This document shows, one piece after another, positions 1 to 5,039 of a DNA stretch of 7,032 bases. The DNA lies in contig JAUVOB010000072.1 in NCBI GenBank assembly GCA_030599405.1, forward strand, positions 1-7,032, read 5' to 3'. The notes under the pieces were generated by a model. It did no database searches. It was not told the DNA's origin and was given only the letters and a program-made list of their open reading frames with translations. The DNA is from Chloroflexota bacterium (GTDB lineage Bacteria > Chloroflexota > Anaerolineae > Promineifilales > Promineifilaceae). The position numbers were made by a program, and so were the translations under genes. The stretch's first letter is position 1. Every line of letters starts with the position of its first letter.

Positions 1-53
1 AAGGGATAGCGCCCGGTTAGGAAGAGCAGAAATCTAGCCGCATGGTCTGAATG

Positions 54-82
54 GTGACAGCAGATACGGTGTCGATAATAAT
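54..82 (+). promoter_or_regulatory. weak candidate promoter for the mutase gene
   Basis: GTGACA (54-59) followed after 17 bases by AATAAT (77-82), or after 16 by TAATAA (76-81), resembles a -35/-10 pair. It would start transcription near 89 and leave a leader of about 30 bases. The match is modest, and the gene could instead be read from an upstream operon. All three forward frames contain a stop within the first 37 bases, so any upstream gene ends at or before that point. Confidence 0.3.
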
Positions 83-100
83 TTGAGCCACGATGACAGC

Positions 101-114
101 TTTCCTAGAGGAAA
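101..114 (+). promoter_or_regulatory. ribosome binding site of the mutase gene inside a small inverted repeat
   Basis: AGAGGA (107-112) lies eight bases before the ATG at 121 and fixes that start. It sits in TTTCC-TAGA-GGAAA (102-106, 107-109+110, 110-114 region), so a five-pair stem could cover the Shine-Dalgarno bases. The stem is short and A/T rich, so regulation through it is only a possibility. Confidence 0.5.
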
Positions 115-120
115 TCACTC

Positions 121-1791
121 ATGACGAATCCGAATAAGACAATCAGCGACGAGAAGGATCGCTGGTCGCGTGACACCCTGAAACCCATCTTAGACAGTTT
201 CCCTGAGAGAAAGAAATCATTTAGGACAAGTTCAGAGATACCGGTTGAACGTCTCTATGTGCCGAAGAGATGGGATCCAGATTACTTGACCGATCTTGGA
301 TTTCCCGGCGAATATCCATTTACCAGGGGTGTTCAGCCTACTTTGTATCGTGGTCGCTTTTGGACGATGCGCCAGTACGCTGGATTTGGCTCAGCGGCCG
401 AATCAAACGAACGCTTTAAATACCTGCTGGATAAAGGCCAAACGGGCCTGTCAGTAGCCTTCGATCTACCCACCCAGATCGGTTACGATGCCGACGATTC
501 CCTGGCGGAGGGTGAGGTGGGCCGAGTGGGCGTTAGCATTTCTACGTTGGATGACATGGAAATCCTTCTGGCGGGAATTCCTCTCGAGAAGGTCAGCATT
601 AGCATGACCATCAACGCGACCGCCGCCATCTTGCTAGCTATGGTCGTCGCCTTGGCTAAACGCAGGGGAGTACCGATCAAGGCGCTACGGGGGACGATAC
701 AAAACGATATTTTGAAGGAATATGTTGCCAGAGGTACGTATATCTTCCCCCCTGGTCCGTCGATGCGACTCATTACCGATGTCTTTGCTTACTGTACTCG
801 TGAAATTCCTCGCTGGAACACGATTTCTGTCTCTGGATACCATATTCGTGAGGCCGGTAGCACGGCTGCCCAGGAGATAGCCTTCACCCTAGCCAATGGT
901 ATTACCTACGTCCAGGCTGCGGTTGATAGGGGCCTCGATATTGACAGTTTTGCCGGACAGATCTCCTTTTTCTTCAACGTACACAATAACTTTTTTGAAG
1001 AGATAGCGAAATTCCGGGCGGCTCGGCGCCTATGGGCACGAACGATGAGGCATCGTTTCGAAGCCAACGATCCGAAGAGCTGGCGTCTACGTTTTCACAC
1101 GCAGACCGCGGGAAGCACGTTAACGGCCCGCCAACCCGAGAATAATGTGGTCCGTGTCGCCATCCAGGCCCTGGCTGCCGTCTTAGGTGGAACGCAGAGC
1201 TTGCATACCAATAGCCGAGATGAAGCACTGTCTCTGCCAACCGAAGAATCGGCTCGAATAGCTCTGCGTACTCAGCAGGTCATCGCCTATGAAAGTGGGG
1301 TTGCAGATACTATCGATCCTCTGGCAGGATCGTATTATCTGGAGTATTTGACCGATGAGCTCGAGAAACGCGCCGAAGAGTATCTCGACGAAATAGATCG
1401 GATGGGCGGTATGCTCAAAGCAATCGAATCGGGCTACGTACAGCGCGAGATACAGGAGGCGGCCTACGCCTTCCAAAAGGACCTTGAGCGGGGCGATGAA
1501 GTCACTGTAGGCGTAAATCGATTCACCGAAGAGGAAGATACGCCGATCTCTTTACTCGAGCTAGATCCCAACATCGGAATAAAGCAACGCGAGCTCTTAG
1601 CTAAGCTGCGTAACTCGAGAGATCAACTGAAAGTTGAGCAGATGATGGATGATGTAGAAGCAGCGGCCGTCAGCAGCGAAAACATGATGCCCATCATTAT
1701 CCAATGTGTAGAAAACCAGGTTACTTTAGGTGAGATCTGCGCTGCGCTTCGCCGGGTATGGGGGGAATACCGCCCTGCTCAGACGGTGTGA
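121..1791 (+). CDS. mutA: methylmalonyl-CoA mutase, catalytic (large, N-terminal type) chain
   Basis: This is the catalytic chain of adenosylcobalamin-dependent methylmalonyl-CoA mutase, which interconverts (R)-methylmalonyl-CoA and succinyl-CoA in the cytoplasm. The 556 residues match the stand-alone TIM-barrel chain in length and across the whole sequence. Active-site residues can be placed by a constant offset of three from the Propionibacterium enzyme: Tyr86 (in RQYAGF), Gln194 (GTIQND), Arg204 (VARGTY), Tyr240 and His241 (SGYH) correspond to Tyr89, Gln197, Arg207, Tyr243 and His244. The Tyr/Arg pair is the one known for methylmalonyl-CoA; isobutyryl-CoA mutase has Phe and Gln there. The chain ends at the barrel's linker region with no DxHxxG cobalamin-binding domain, so a separate small B12 subunit encoded elsewhere is needed. 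An epimerase gene follows 56 bases downstream, which supports the assignment. The symbol varies between organisms (mutA, mcmA1). Confidence 0.95.
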   Translation: MTNPNKTISDEKDRWSRDTLKPILDSFPERKKSFRTSSEIPVERLYVPKRWDPDYLTDLGFPGEYPFTRGVQPTLYRGRFWTMRQYAGFGSAAESNERFKYLLDKGQTGLSVAFDLPTQIGYDADDSLAEGEVGRVGVSISTLDDMEILLAGIPLEKVSISMTINATAAILLAMVVALAKRRGVPIKALRGTIQNDILKEYVARGTYIFPPGPSMRLITDVFAYCTREIPRWNTISVSGYHIREAGSTAAQEIAFTLANGITYVQAAVDRGLDIDSFAGQISFFFNVHNNFFEEIAKFRAARRLWARTMRHRFEANDPKSWRLRFHTQTAGSTLTARQPENNVVRVAIQALAAVLGGTQSLHTNSRDEALSLPTEESARIALRTQQVIAYESGVADTIDPLAGSYYLEYLTDELEKRAEEYLDEIDRMGGMLKAIESGYVQREIQEAAYAFQKDLERGDEVTVGVNRFTEEEDTPISLLELDPNIGIKQRELLAKLRNSRDQLKVEQMMDDVEAAAVSSENMMPIIIQCVENQVTLGEICAALRRVWGEYRPAQTV

Positions 1792-1847
1792 CGTAACATT
1801 GATGATGGAATCATTGGCTTTGATAGGGGACCAATCGGGATAATGGA

Positions 1848-2402
1848 ATGATTAAAAAGATAAGTCATATCGCGATCGTCGTGCCAGAACTCGACGAGGC
1901 GCTATCTTTCTGGGTGGAAACATTGGGCCTGCCACTAGAGTACGTCGAGCATGTGCCTGACCAGGATGTAGATGTCGCCTTCTTGCCGTCAGGCGACAGC
2001 GAGATCGAGCTACTGGAACCGATTGGACGCGATAGTGGAGTTGCCAGATTTTTGGAGAGACGTGGTCCAGGTATACACCACATCTGCTTTGAGGTTGATG
2101 ATATCGACCAGATGCTGGTTCGAATGAGGGAGGCGGGCGTGCCCTTGATAGACGAAACGCCGACGATCGGCACGGGCGGAAAGAAGATCGCTTTCATCCA
2201 TCCTAAAGGCACCGGTGGCGTATTGGTGGAATTATACGAAATCACCGCAGAAGAGACTGCGCGCCGTCGAGAAAGATTGAACGATATGCGGCGAAGGCTG
2301 CTTCGGAGACGCCGTGTCTACGCGGCCGGAATCATTGGTTTTTTCTCAGGCTTGAGAACGCCCGGTGATGGGCAAAACGAGAATGGAGGGCATTTCTCGT
2401 GA
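1848..2402 (+). CDS. mce: methylmalonyl-CoA epimerase (VOC superfamily) with an extended C-terminus
   Basis: It interconverts (S)- and (R)-methylmalonyl-CoA, feeding the mutase encoded just upstream. Two VOC half-repeats are visible: residues 1-60 starting with HIAIVV, and 76-135 starting with HICFEV. Expected metal ligands by family pattern are His7, Glu54 (IELLEP), His78 (GIHHICF) and Glu128 (VLVELYE). The GTGGKK and HPKGTGG stretches (108-124) are typical of this enzyme. The catalytic fold is complete by about residue 136. The remaining ~48 residues are extra: a very Arg-rich helix (139-156), a hydrophobic stretch (158-169) and a Gly/Asn-rich end. Many epimerases stop at 130-150 residues, so this tail is unusual. 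The start is supported by GGGA (1837-1840), seven bases upstream. The gene is probably co-transcribed with the mutase. Confidence 0.93.
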   Translation: MIKKISHIAIVVPELDEALSFWVETLGLPLEYVEHVPDQDVDVAFLPSGDSEIELLEPIGRDSGVARFLERRGPGIHHICFEVDDIDQMLVRMREAGVPLIDETPTIGTGGKKIAFIHPKGTGGVLVELYEITAEETARRRERLNDMRRRLLRRRRVYAAGIIGFFSGLRTPGDGQNENGGHFS

Positions 2403-2431
2403 TAGATCTGAATCAATCAGACCAGGTCTGA
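2385..2431 (+). other. ribosome binding site plus 10-codon ORF overlapping the epimerase stop
   Basis: GGAGGG (2385-2390) is a textbook Shine-Dalgarno sequence, and eight bases later a GTG (2399-2401) overlaps the epimerase stop codon as GTGA, the usual geometry of a translationally coupled next gene. The frame reads VIDLNQSDQV and stops at TGA 2429-2431. Beyond that stop it stays open to about 2550, but the sequence looks non-coding. It may be a leader peptide, the stub of a lost operon gene, or chance. Confidence 0.25.
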
Positions 2432-2460
2432 ATCTTTCAGAATAACGCTGAATCAATCAG
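2408..2460. repeat. three 13-bp dyad units on a 20-bp period
   Basis: CTGAATCAATCAG at 2408-2420 and 2448-2460 is identical. The middle unit at 2428-2440 is CTGAATCTTTCAG. The spacing is exactly 20 bases, about two helical turns. Each unit is itself a dyad (CTGA...TCAG). Units one and two also form a larger palindrome centred on 2424, with TCAGACC-A-GGTCTGA (2417-2431) perfect at its core and CTGAA/TTCAG at its edges (13 of 16 pairs). The layout suits cooperative protein binding better than an RNA terminator, as no T run follows. Confidence 0.6.
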
Positions 2461-2471
2461 CCAAAGTGCTG

Positions 2472-2510
2472 AAAAAGACGAACCGCCCCCTTGGGGGAAA
2501 GGGGCGGTTC
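2472..2510 (-). terminator. intrinsic terminator, minus-strand orientation
   Basis: GAACCGCCCC (2480-2489) and GGGGCGGTTC (2501-2510) form a perfect ten-pair GC-rich stem with an 11-base loop. On the minus strand the stem is followed by GTC and a run of five T (2476-2472). On the plus strand there is no T run (CATTCTGC follows). It can therefore end the NYN transcript or the candidate minus-strand RNA. It may also slow plus-strand transcripts from the epimerase. Confidence 0.7.
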
Positions 2511-2670
2511 CATTCTGCTCGCACACCAGGAGGGAAGTGCTTTGAGCAATTATTCGGGTTGATGCCAAATCGAGGGAGGGGAAGGCATTCCCTAGGCTTG
2601 GTCAGAGCTGTTCCAGTCGCGTTTCTCTCGTGCCAGTTTGGGGAGGAGTTCCTCTTAGCTGACCAAACCT
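2472..2670 (-). ncRNA. candidate structured small RNA of unknown family
   Basis: On the minus strand, a TATGAT -10-like box (2682-2677) predicts a start near 2670, exactly where AGGTTTGGTCAG (2670-2659) begins. That segment pairs with CTGACCAAGCCT (2605-2594): 12 positions with one G-U-type mismatch. Smaller stems lie within and after it (GAGGA/TCCTC at 2654-2643, and GGCAT with ATGCC at 2566-2584). About 160 bases on, the transcript meets the minus-strand terminator. The result would be an RNA of about 200 nt. A second possible start lies further up: TTGGGT, 18 bases, then TAAGAA with TGC before it, 2742-2713. I do not recognise it as 6S, SRP, tmRNA or RNase P RNA. It could simply be the 3' untranslated region of the NYN gene. 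Confidence 0.3.
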
Positions 2671-2767
2671 AACCGTATCATAGCTGACAAACATAAACAA
2701 AGCATTACATAATTCTTAGCAGAAAATGAGAAAACAACCCAAGCACTACCGCGGGGGGTGAGTTTAG

Positions 2768-2780
2768 GCATTTCAAATGC
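2768..2780. repeat. perfect 13-bp palindrome after the NYN stop codon
   Basis: GCATTT-C-AAATGC is symmetric around one base and begins seven bases beyond the minus-strand stop. As RNA it forms only a five-pair stem with a three-base loop and no T run, so it is a poor terminator. It could be a protein-binding site or chance. Confidence 0.35.
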
Positions 2781-2786
2781 GGACTT

Positions 2787-3266
2787 CTACCCAGGCTGAT
2801 CCCCCTTGAAAAGTTTCAGCCACTCCACTATCTCAGCGTCGCTTAGCTCTGGATCGGTGGCCGGTTCAACAAAAACATCTCGTGCCCCGACCTTGTCGAT
2901 CGATTGGGCATATGCTTCCGAAGACAACCATATCACTTTTCTTTTCTGGACCTCGGCTATCACTTCGCGATCATCCGTTACCACTGTGTATTCGGATGGA
3001 TTATCTAACCGGCGGATTCTGGAAGTAAGCAGGTCATCGGCTGTCCGGTTGGCTGAAGCGAAAATCACCTTCACATTACTCGTTGACAAAAGACGGTTTT
3101 CGCCGCCGGGCAACCCACCATCGAATACGACCGTAACCTTCCGCTTGCTGCTTCCCGCGGTCCACCTTCGTAAGAGCAACACCAACTCGGCTTCATCATT
3201 TGGATCCCCAAGTGTTATGGTTGCCATCTTGGCGATGAGGTTGTGTCCATCGATTAAATAATGCAT
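2787..3266 (-). CDS. YacP-type NYN-domain protein, probable ribonuclease
   Basis: The 159 residues form a single NYN (PIN-like) domain of the YacP/DUF901 family. Motifs in order are YLIDGHNLI (3-11, Asp6 and Asn9), VTVVFDGG (44-51, Asp49), ANRTADDLL (72-80, Asp77/Asp78) and YTVVTDDREV (93-102, Asp98/Asp99). These acidic residues make up the expected metal-binding centre. The Bacillus relative (Rae1) is a ribosome-associated mRNA endonuclease, so RNA cleavage is likely, but the substrate cannot be read from the sequence. The C-terminal ~25 residues are acidic and outside the core. The gene stands alone, divergent from the HTH gene and convergent with the epimerase. No Shine-Dalgarno sequence precedes the ATG, and the -10 box is only nine bases away. 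Confidence 0.88.
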   Translation of the reverse strand: MHYLIDGHNLIAKMATITLGDPNDEAELVLLLRRWTAGSSKRKVTVVFDGGLPGGENRLLSTSNVKVIFASANRTADDLLTSRIRRLDNPSEYTVVTDDREVIAEVQKRKVIWLSSEAYAQSIDKVGARDVFVEPATDPELSDAEIVEWLKLFKGDQPG

Positions 3267-3275
3267 AGGGAAACA

Positions 3276-3303
3276 ATTATCAACCTGAAAGAGTAAAAAG
3301 CAA
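3276..3303 (-). promoter_or_regulatory. promoter of the NYN gene, nearly leaderless
   Basis: On the minus strand TTGCTT (3303-3298), a 16-base spacer and GATAAT (3281-3276) form a good -35/-10 pair. Nine bases then separate the -10 from the ATG at 3266. Transcription would start only about two or three bases before the start codon, which fits the absence of a Shine-Dalgarno sequence. A start further upstream cannot be ruled out. Confidence 0.5.
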
Positions 3304-3319
3304 CAATCTCCCTTAAAGG

Positions 3320-3358
3320 GTTCAGCCCCGATCTAGGAGGGGAAGACCGGGGCTGAAC
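3320..3358. repeat. strong 11-bp inverted repeat in the divergent intergenic region
   Basis: GTTCAGCCCCG (3320-3330) and CGGGGCTGAAC (3348-3358) are perfect inverted repeats with a 17-base loop. On the plus strand the stem is followed by AGTTGTTTGG, a weak T-rich stretch; on the minus strand there is none. It resembles a terminator, but no known gene ends here. It lies just upstream of the NYN -35 box. It could end an unrecognised plus-strand RNA or insulate the two divergent promoters. Confidence 0.5.
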
Positions 3359-3387
3359 AGTTGTTTGGCGACTTCGAGGCTGATATT

Positions 3388-3405
3388 AACTCAACTTGCT
3401 GAGTT
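3388..3405. promoter_or_regulatory. operator-like dyad AACTCA-N6-TGAGTT
   Basis: This is a perfect six-base inverted repeat with a six-base centre, lying between the divergent NYN and HTH promoters. A second, wider pair, CTGAAA (3410-3415) and TTTCAG (3437-3442), follows. Dyads of this size suit a dimeric HTH regulator, possibly the product of the adjacent gene; that link is inference only. Confidence 0.35.
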
Positions 3406-3500
3406 TAATCTGAAATCACGATGAGTGCTTCTTAAGTTTCAGGAAAAGCCAACTTATTATGCTGGTTGACTCTTCCATCAATTGAGAATCAGACCCTGCA

Positions 3501-3528
3501 TTGCATCCATAACTGTTTATGCTAAGAT
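3501..3528 (+). promoter_or_regulatory. promoter of the HTH gene, extended -10
   Basis: TTGCAT (3501-3506), a 16-base spacer and TAAGAT (3523-3528), with TGC immediately before it, make a convincing extended -10 promoter. The predicted start is near 3535, giving a leader of about 35 bases that carries AGGTGA at 3561-3566, four bases before the ATG. Confidence 0.55.
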
Positions 3529-3570
3529 CTCGCCTGGGGAAAAGTCTTGTGCAAATTCGATAGGTGAGTC

Positions 3571-4233
3571 ATGAGTGAAGAACTCCTAACAAGAGCAGAA
3601 ATCCTGGGTGGTCTAATTCGAGAGGCACGTCTGAATGCCGGGTATTCAGTTGCTGAATGTTCGGCCGTTCTTGGCAAACGACCTTCAGATTACGACGCGC
3701 TTGAGAATGGTGACATTACACCTTCATTACCGGAACTCGAGGTTTTGGCCGTGAATCTCAGAGTGCCGATGGCACACTTCTGGGGAAATGCTCCCGCCAT
3801 CGAGCGTACAGAAATGGAATACGCTAATTACCTCTCCTTGAGACAGATGATGGTCGGTGCGGTGCTAGGACAGGTCAGGATCAAAGAAAAATTGACTGTG
3901 GACGAGTTGGCTGAAGAGACCGGCATTGCCGCCGATGTGATCTTTGCATATGAGTCGGGAGCTGAACCCATACCGTATTTCGAGCTTGAGATGTTAGCGA
4001 CAAGACTGGGCGCTTCTATAAAGGTATTCGTGGACGACGAATACGGGCCCCTTGCCGAAAACGAGGCAGAGCGCGAACTGGAAAGACGGTTTATTGACTG
4101 GTCGCCACAGATGAAGATGTTCATAACGGATTCGAGGAATATCGCCTACCTGGAAACAGCGATGCGTCTTAGTGAGATGGACGCCGACAAACTTCGGAGC
4201 ATTGCAGAAGGTATTCTTGAAATAACCCTATAG
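3571..4233 (+). CDS. tandem helix-turn-helix (XRE-like) transcriptional regulator
   Basis: This is a 220-residue cytoplasmic DNA-binding protein with two XRE/Cro-like HTH domains at about residues 11-66 and 97-150, joined by a short linker. Both copies show the same pattern: a helix with Arg/Glu (LIREARLNAGYSV; QVRIKEKLTV), a turn (AVLGKRPSDY; EETGIAADVI), YDALENG or FAYESG, then a Pro- and Leu-rich third part ending in a hydrophobic residue near Phe. The copies have diverged, and the second is more acidic. A C-terminal helical part (about 165-220) has no recognisable ligand pocket and may dimerise. RodZ-like or antitoxin roles are less likely: there is no membrane helix and no partner toxin. 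The unit is monocistronic, with an extended -10 promoter before it and an intrinsic terminator after it. The regulated genes are unknown; autoregulation is plausible. Confidence 0.85.
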   Translation: MSEELLTRAEILGGLIREARLNAGYSVAECSAVLGKRPSDYDALENGDITPSLPELEVLAVNLRVPMAHFWGNAPAIERTEMEYANYLSLRQMMVGAVLGQVRIKEKLTVDELAEETGIAADVIFAYESGAEPIPYFELEMLATRLGASIKVFVDDEYGPLAENEAERELERRFIDWSPQMKMFITDSRNIAYLETAMRLSEMDADKLRSIAEGILEITL

Positions 4234-4272
4234 AACATTGAATGCAATAGGGCTGAAATGTCAGTGGAAATT

Positions 4273-4307
4273 AAACGGGCAGCATGGAGCACTTCGCTGC
4301 CCGTTTT
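4273..4307 (+). terminator. intrinsic terminator after the HTH gene
   Basis: AAACGGGCAGC (4273-4283) and GCTGCCCGTTT (4296-4306) give an 11-pair stem with a 12-base loop, followed on the plus strand by TTTT, GAG and TTT. It begins 40 bases past the HTH stop and separates that gene from the TPR gene. Confidence 0.8.
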
Positions 4308-4332
4308 GAGTTTCTCGGGCAATAGAGACCTT

Positions 4333-4341
4333 TGCTATGAA
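4333..4341 (+). promoter_or_regulatory. weak extended -10 promoter of the TPR gene
   Basis: TGC-TATGAA lies between the terminator and the TPR start. There is no good -35 box (TTTCTC at 4311-4316 is too far away, 19 bases). If used, transcription starts near 4348, leaving a leader of about 15 bases that holds the binding site GGTGGAG (4349-4355). Confidence 0.3.
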
Positions 4342-4362
4342 AGTTGATGGTGGAGACATACC

Positions 4363-4929
4363 ATGAATTCTGATCCTGCTGTGACGCAAGATAATCAGAG
4401 CCCTGATTCTATGAAAGAGGAAGGTCTTGACCTGTTCCGCCGAGGCGCTCGCGATGAAGCATTATCTGTATTCGCAAAGGCCGCAGAAGCATATTCTCTA
4501 GAAGGTGATGCAGCCGGGGAAGCCGAGATGCTTAATAATATGGGAGTAATCTATCGGTTGAACCGAGATTGGTCGGCGGCTCTTAATGCGCTAAACGATG
4601 CTGAAGTTGGATTTCGGGAAGCGGGCGATGATAGACGTCGTGCCCAAGTGATGGGAAATACCGGTGACCTATGTGCATCTATGCGTACGTATGACGATGC
4701 AGCCGGCTATTACTCTGAAGCATCGGAGCTGTTGGCCTCAGCAGGTGAAGGTGATATGCAAGGCCAGGTGTTGCGAGCATTTAGCCTGATGCGAATGCGG
4801 CAAAGGCGATGGATTGAAGCAATAGACCTGATGGCTTCGAGTATTAATGTCCGAAACCATCCTTCGTTTGCCCAGAGGTTGCTGCACGTTCTGCTCCAGT
4901 TCGCCCGGAAACTGCTTGGAACCCGATAA
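4363..4929 (+). CDS. small tetratricopeptide-repeat (TPR) protein
   Basis: The 188 residues form about four TPR units: 18-48, 55-88, 94-127 and 134-164. Each shows the helix-turn-helix spacing and the A/G and Y/F pattern (for example NNMGVIYRLNRDW followed by ALNALNDAE). Residues 1-17 are polar and probably disordered. The last ~20 (170-188) form a basic amphipathic helix (LLHVLLQFARKLL) that could dock on a membrane or a partner. There is no signal peptide and no enzymatic domain, so it is most likely a scaffold or adaptor; the partner cannot be inferred. The start is supported by GGTGGAG seven bases upstream. It is transcribed separately from the HTH gene, with a terminator between them. 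Confidence 0.85.
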   Translation: MNSDPAVTQDNQSPDSMKEEGLDLFRRGARDEALSVFAKAAEAYSLEGDAAGEAEMLNNMGVIYRLNRDWSAALNALNDAEVGFREAGDDRRRAQVMGNTGDLCASMRTYDDAAGYYSEASELLASAGEGDMQGQVLRAFSLMRMRQRRWIEAIDLMASSINVRNHPSFAQRLLHVLLQFARKLLGTR

Positions 4930-4970
4930 CATTAGCCAGCGTACATAAAGCCAGTATGTCGAGAGACCCC

Positions 4971-4983
4971 GCGTGCTACACGC
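4971..4983. promoter_or_regulatory. dyad GCGTG-CTA-CACGC over the -35 position of the transporter promoter
   Basis: This perfect five-base inverted repeat with a three-base centre is centred about 33 bases before the predicted start near 5010, exactly where the -35 contact would fall. That position suits a repressor, or an activator replacing the missing -35 box. The binding protein is unknown. Confidence 0.4.
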
Positions 4984-4994
4984 ACAAACCTGTT

Positions 4995-5003
4995 TGGTAT
5001 AAT
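4995..5003 (+). promoter_or_regulatory. extended -10 promoter of the transporter operon
   Basis: TGG-TATAAT contains a consensus -10 (4998-5003) with the TGN extension. The matching -35 position (4975-4980, GCTACA) is poor, typical of extended -10 promoters. Predicted start is near 5010, about 30 bases before the ATG at 5040. Confidence 0.6.
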
Positions 5004-5014
5004 GAGTTTGATTT

Positions 5015-5029
5015 AGGGGCATGACCTAA
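5015..5029 (+). other. two-codon ORF (ATG ACC TAA) in the transporter leader
   Basis: AGGGG (5015-5019) is the best Shine-Dalgarno-like sequence in the leader, yet it lies 20 bases before the transporter ATG and one base before an ATG (5021) followed by ACC and TAA. The one-base spacing is poor for initiation, so this may have no function. Confidence 0.15.
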
Positions 5030-5039
5030 GAGTTCGCGT

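Noticed and set aside
1813..1834. ATTGG...CCAAT inverted repeat between mutase and epimerase
   Set aside because: Five-base arms with a long loop; too weak to claim an attenuator or processing site.
1865..2245. Minus-strand 126-residue ORF
   Set aside because: It lies wholly opposite the epimerase and has shadow-like Ser/Pro/Thr composition.
2408..2460. Short CRISPR array
   Set aside because: Units are 13 bp with 7-bp spacers and there are no cas genes; repeat and spacer sizes are far too small.
2466..2672. Plus-strand 68-residue ORF in the intergenic region
   Set aside because: It runs through the terminator hairpin and the long inverted repeat, has no ribosome binding site, and its composition (Gly/Arg-rich, low complexity) does not look like a protein.
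2740..2762. T-box-like ACTACCGCGGGGGG motif
   Set aside because: The resemblance to the T-box antiterminator bulge is superficial: the leading GGTGG is missing, there is no stem I or terminator in the right order, and no aminoacyl-tRNA or amino acid gene follows on this strand.
2806..3261. Plus-strand 151-residue ORF
   Set aside because: It is entirely antisense to the NYN gene, whose motifs are clear; its Ser/Thr-rich sequence is typical of a shadow frame.
3466..3471. TTGACT as a -35 box for the HTH gene
   Set aside because: No acceptable -10 box lies 16-18 bases downstream; the TTGCAT/TAAGAT pair with its TGC extension is better.
4934..4960. AGCCAG direct repeat and ACATA/TATGT inverted repeat after the TPR gene
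   Set aside because: The arms are only five or six bases and there is no T run, so chance is a sufficient explanation and it is not a credible terminator.
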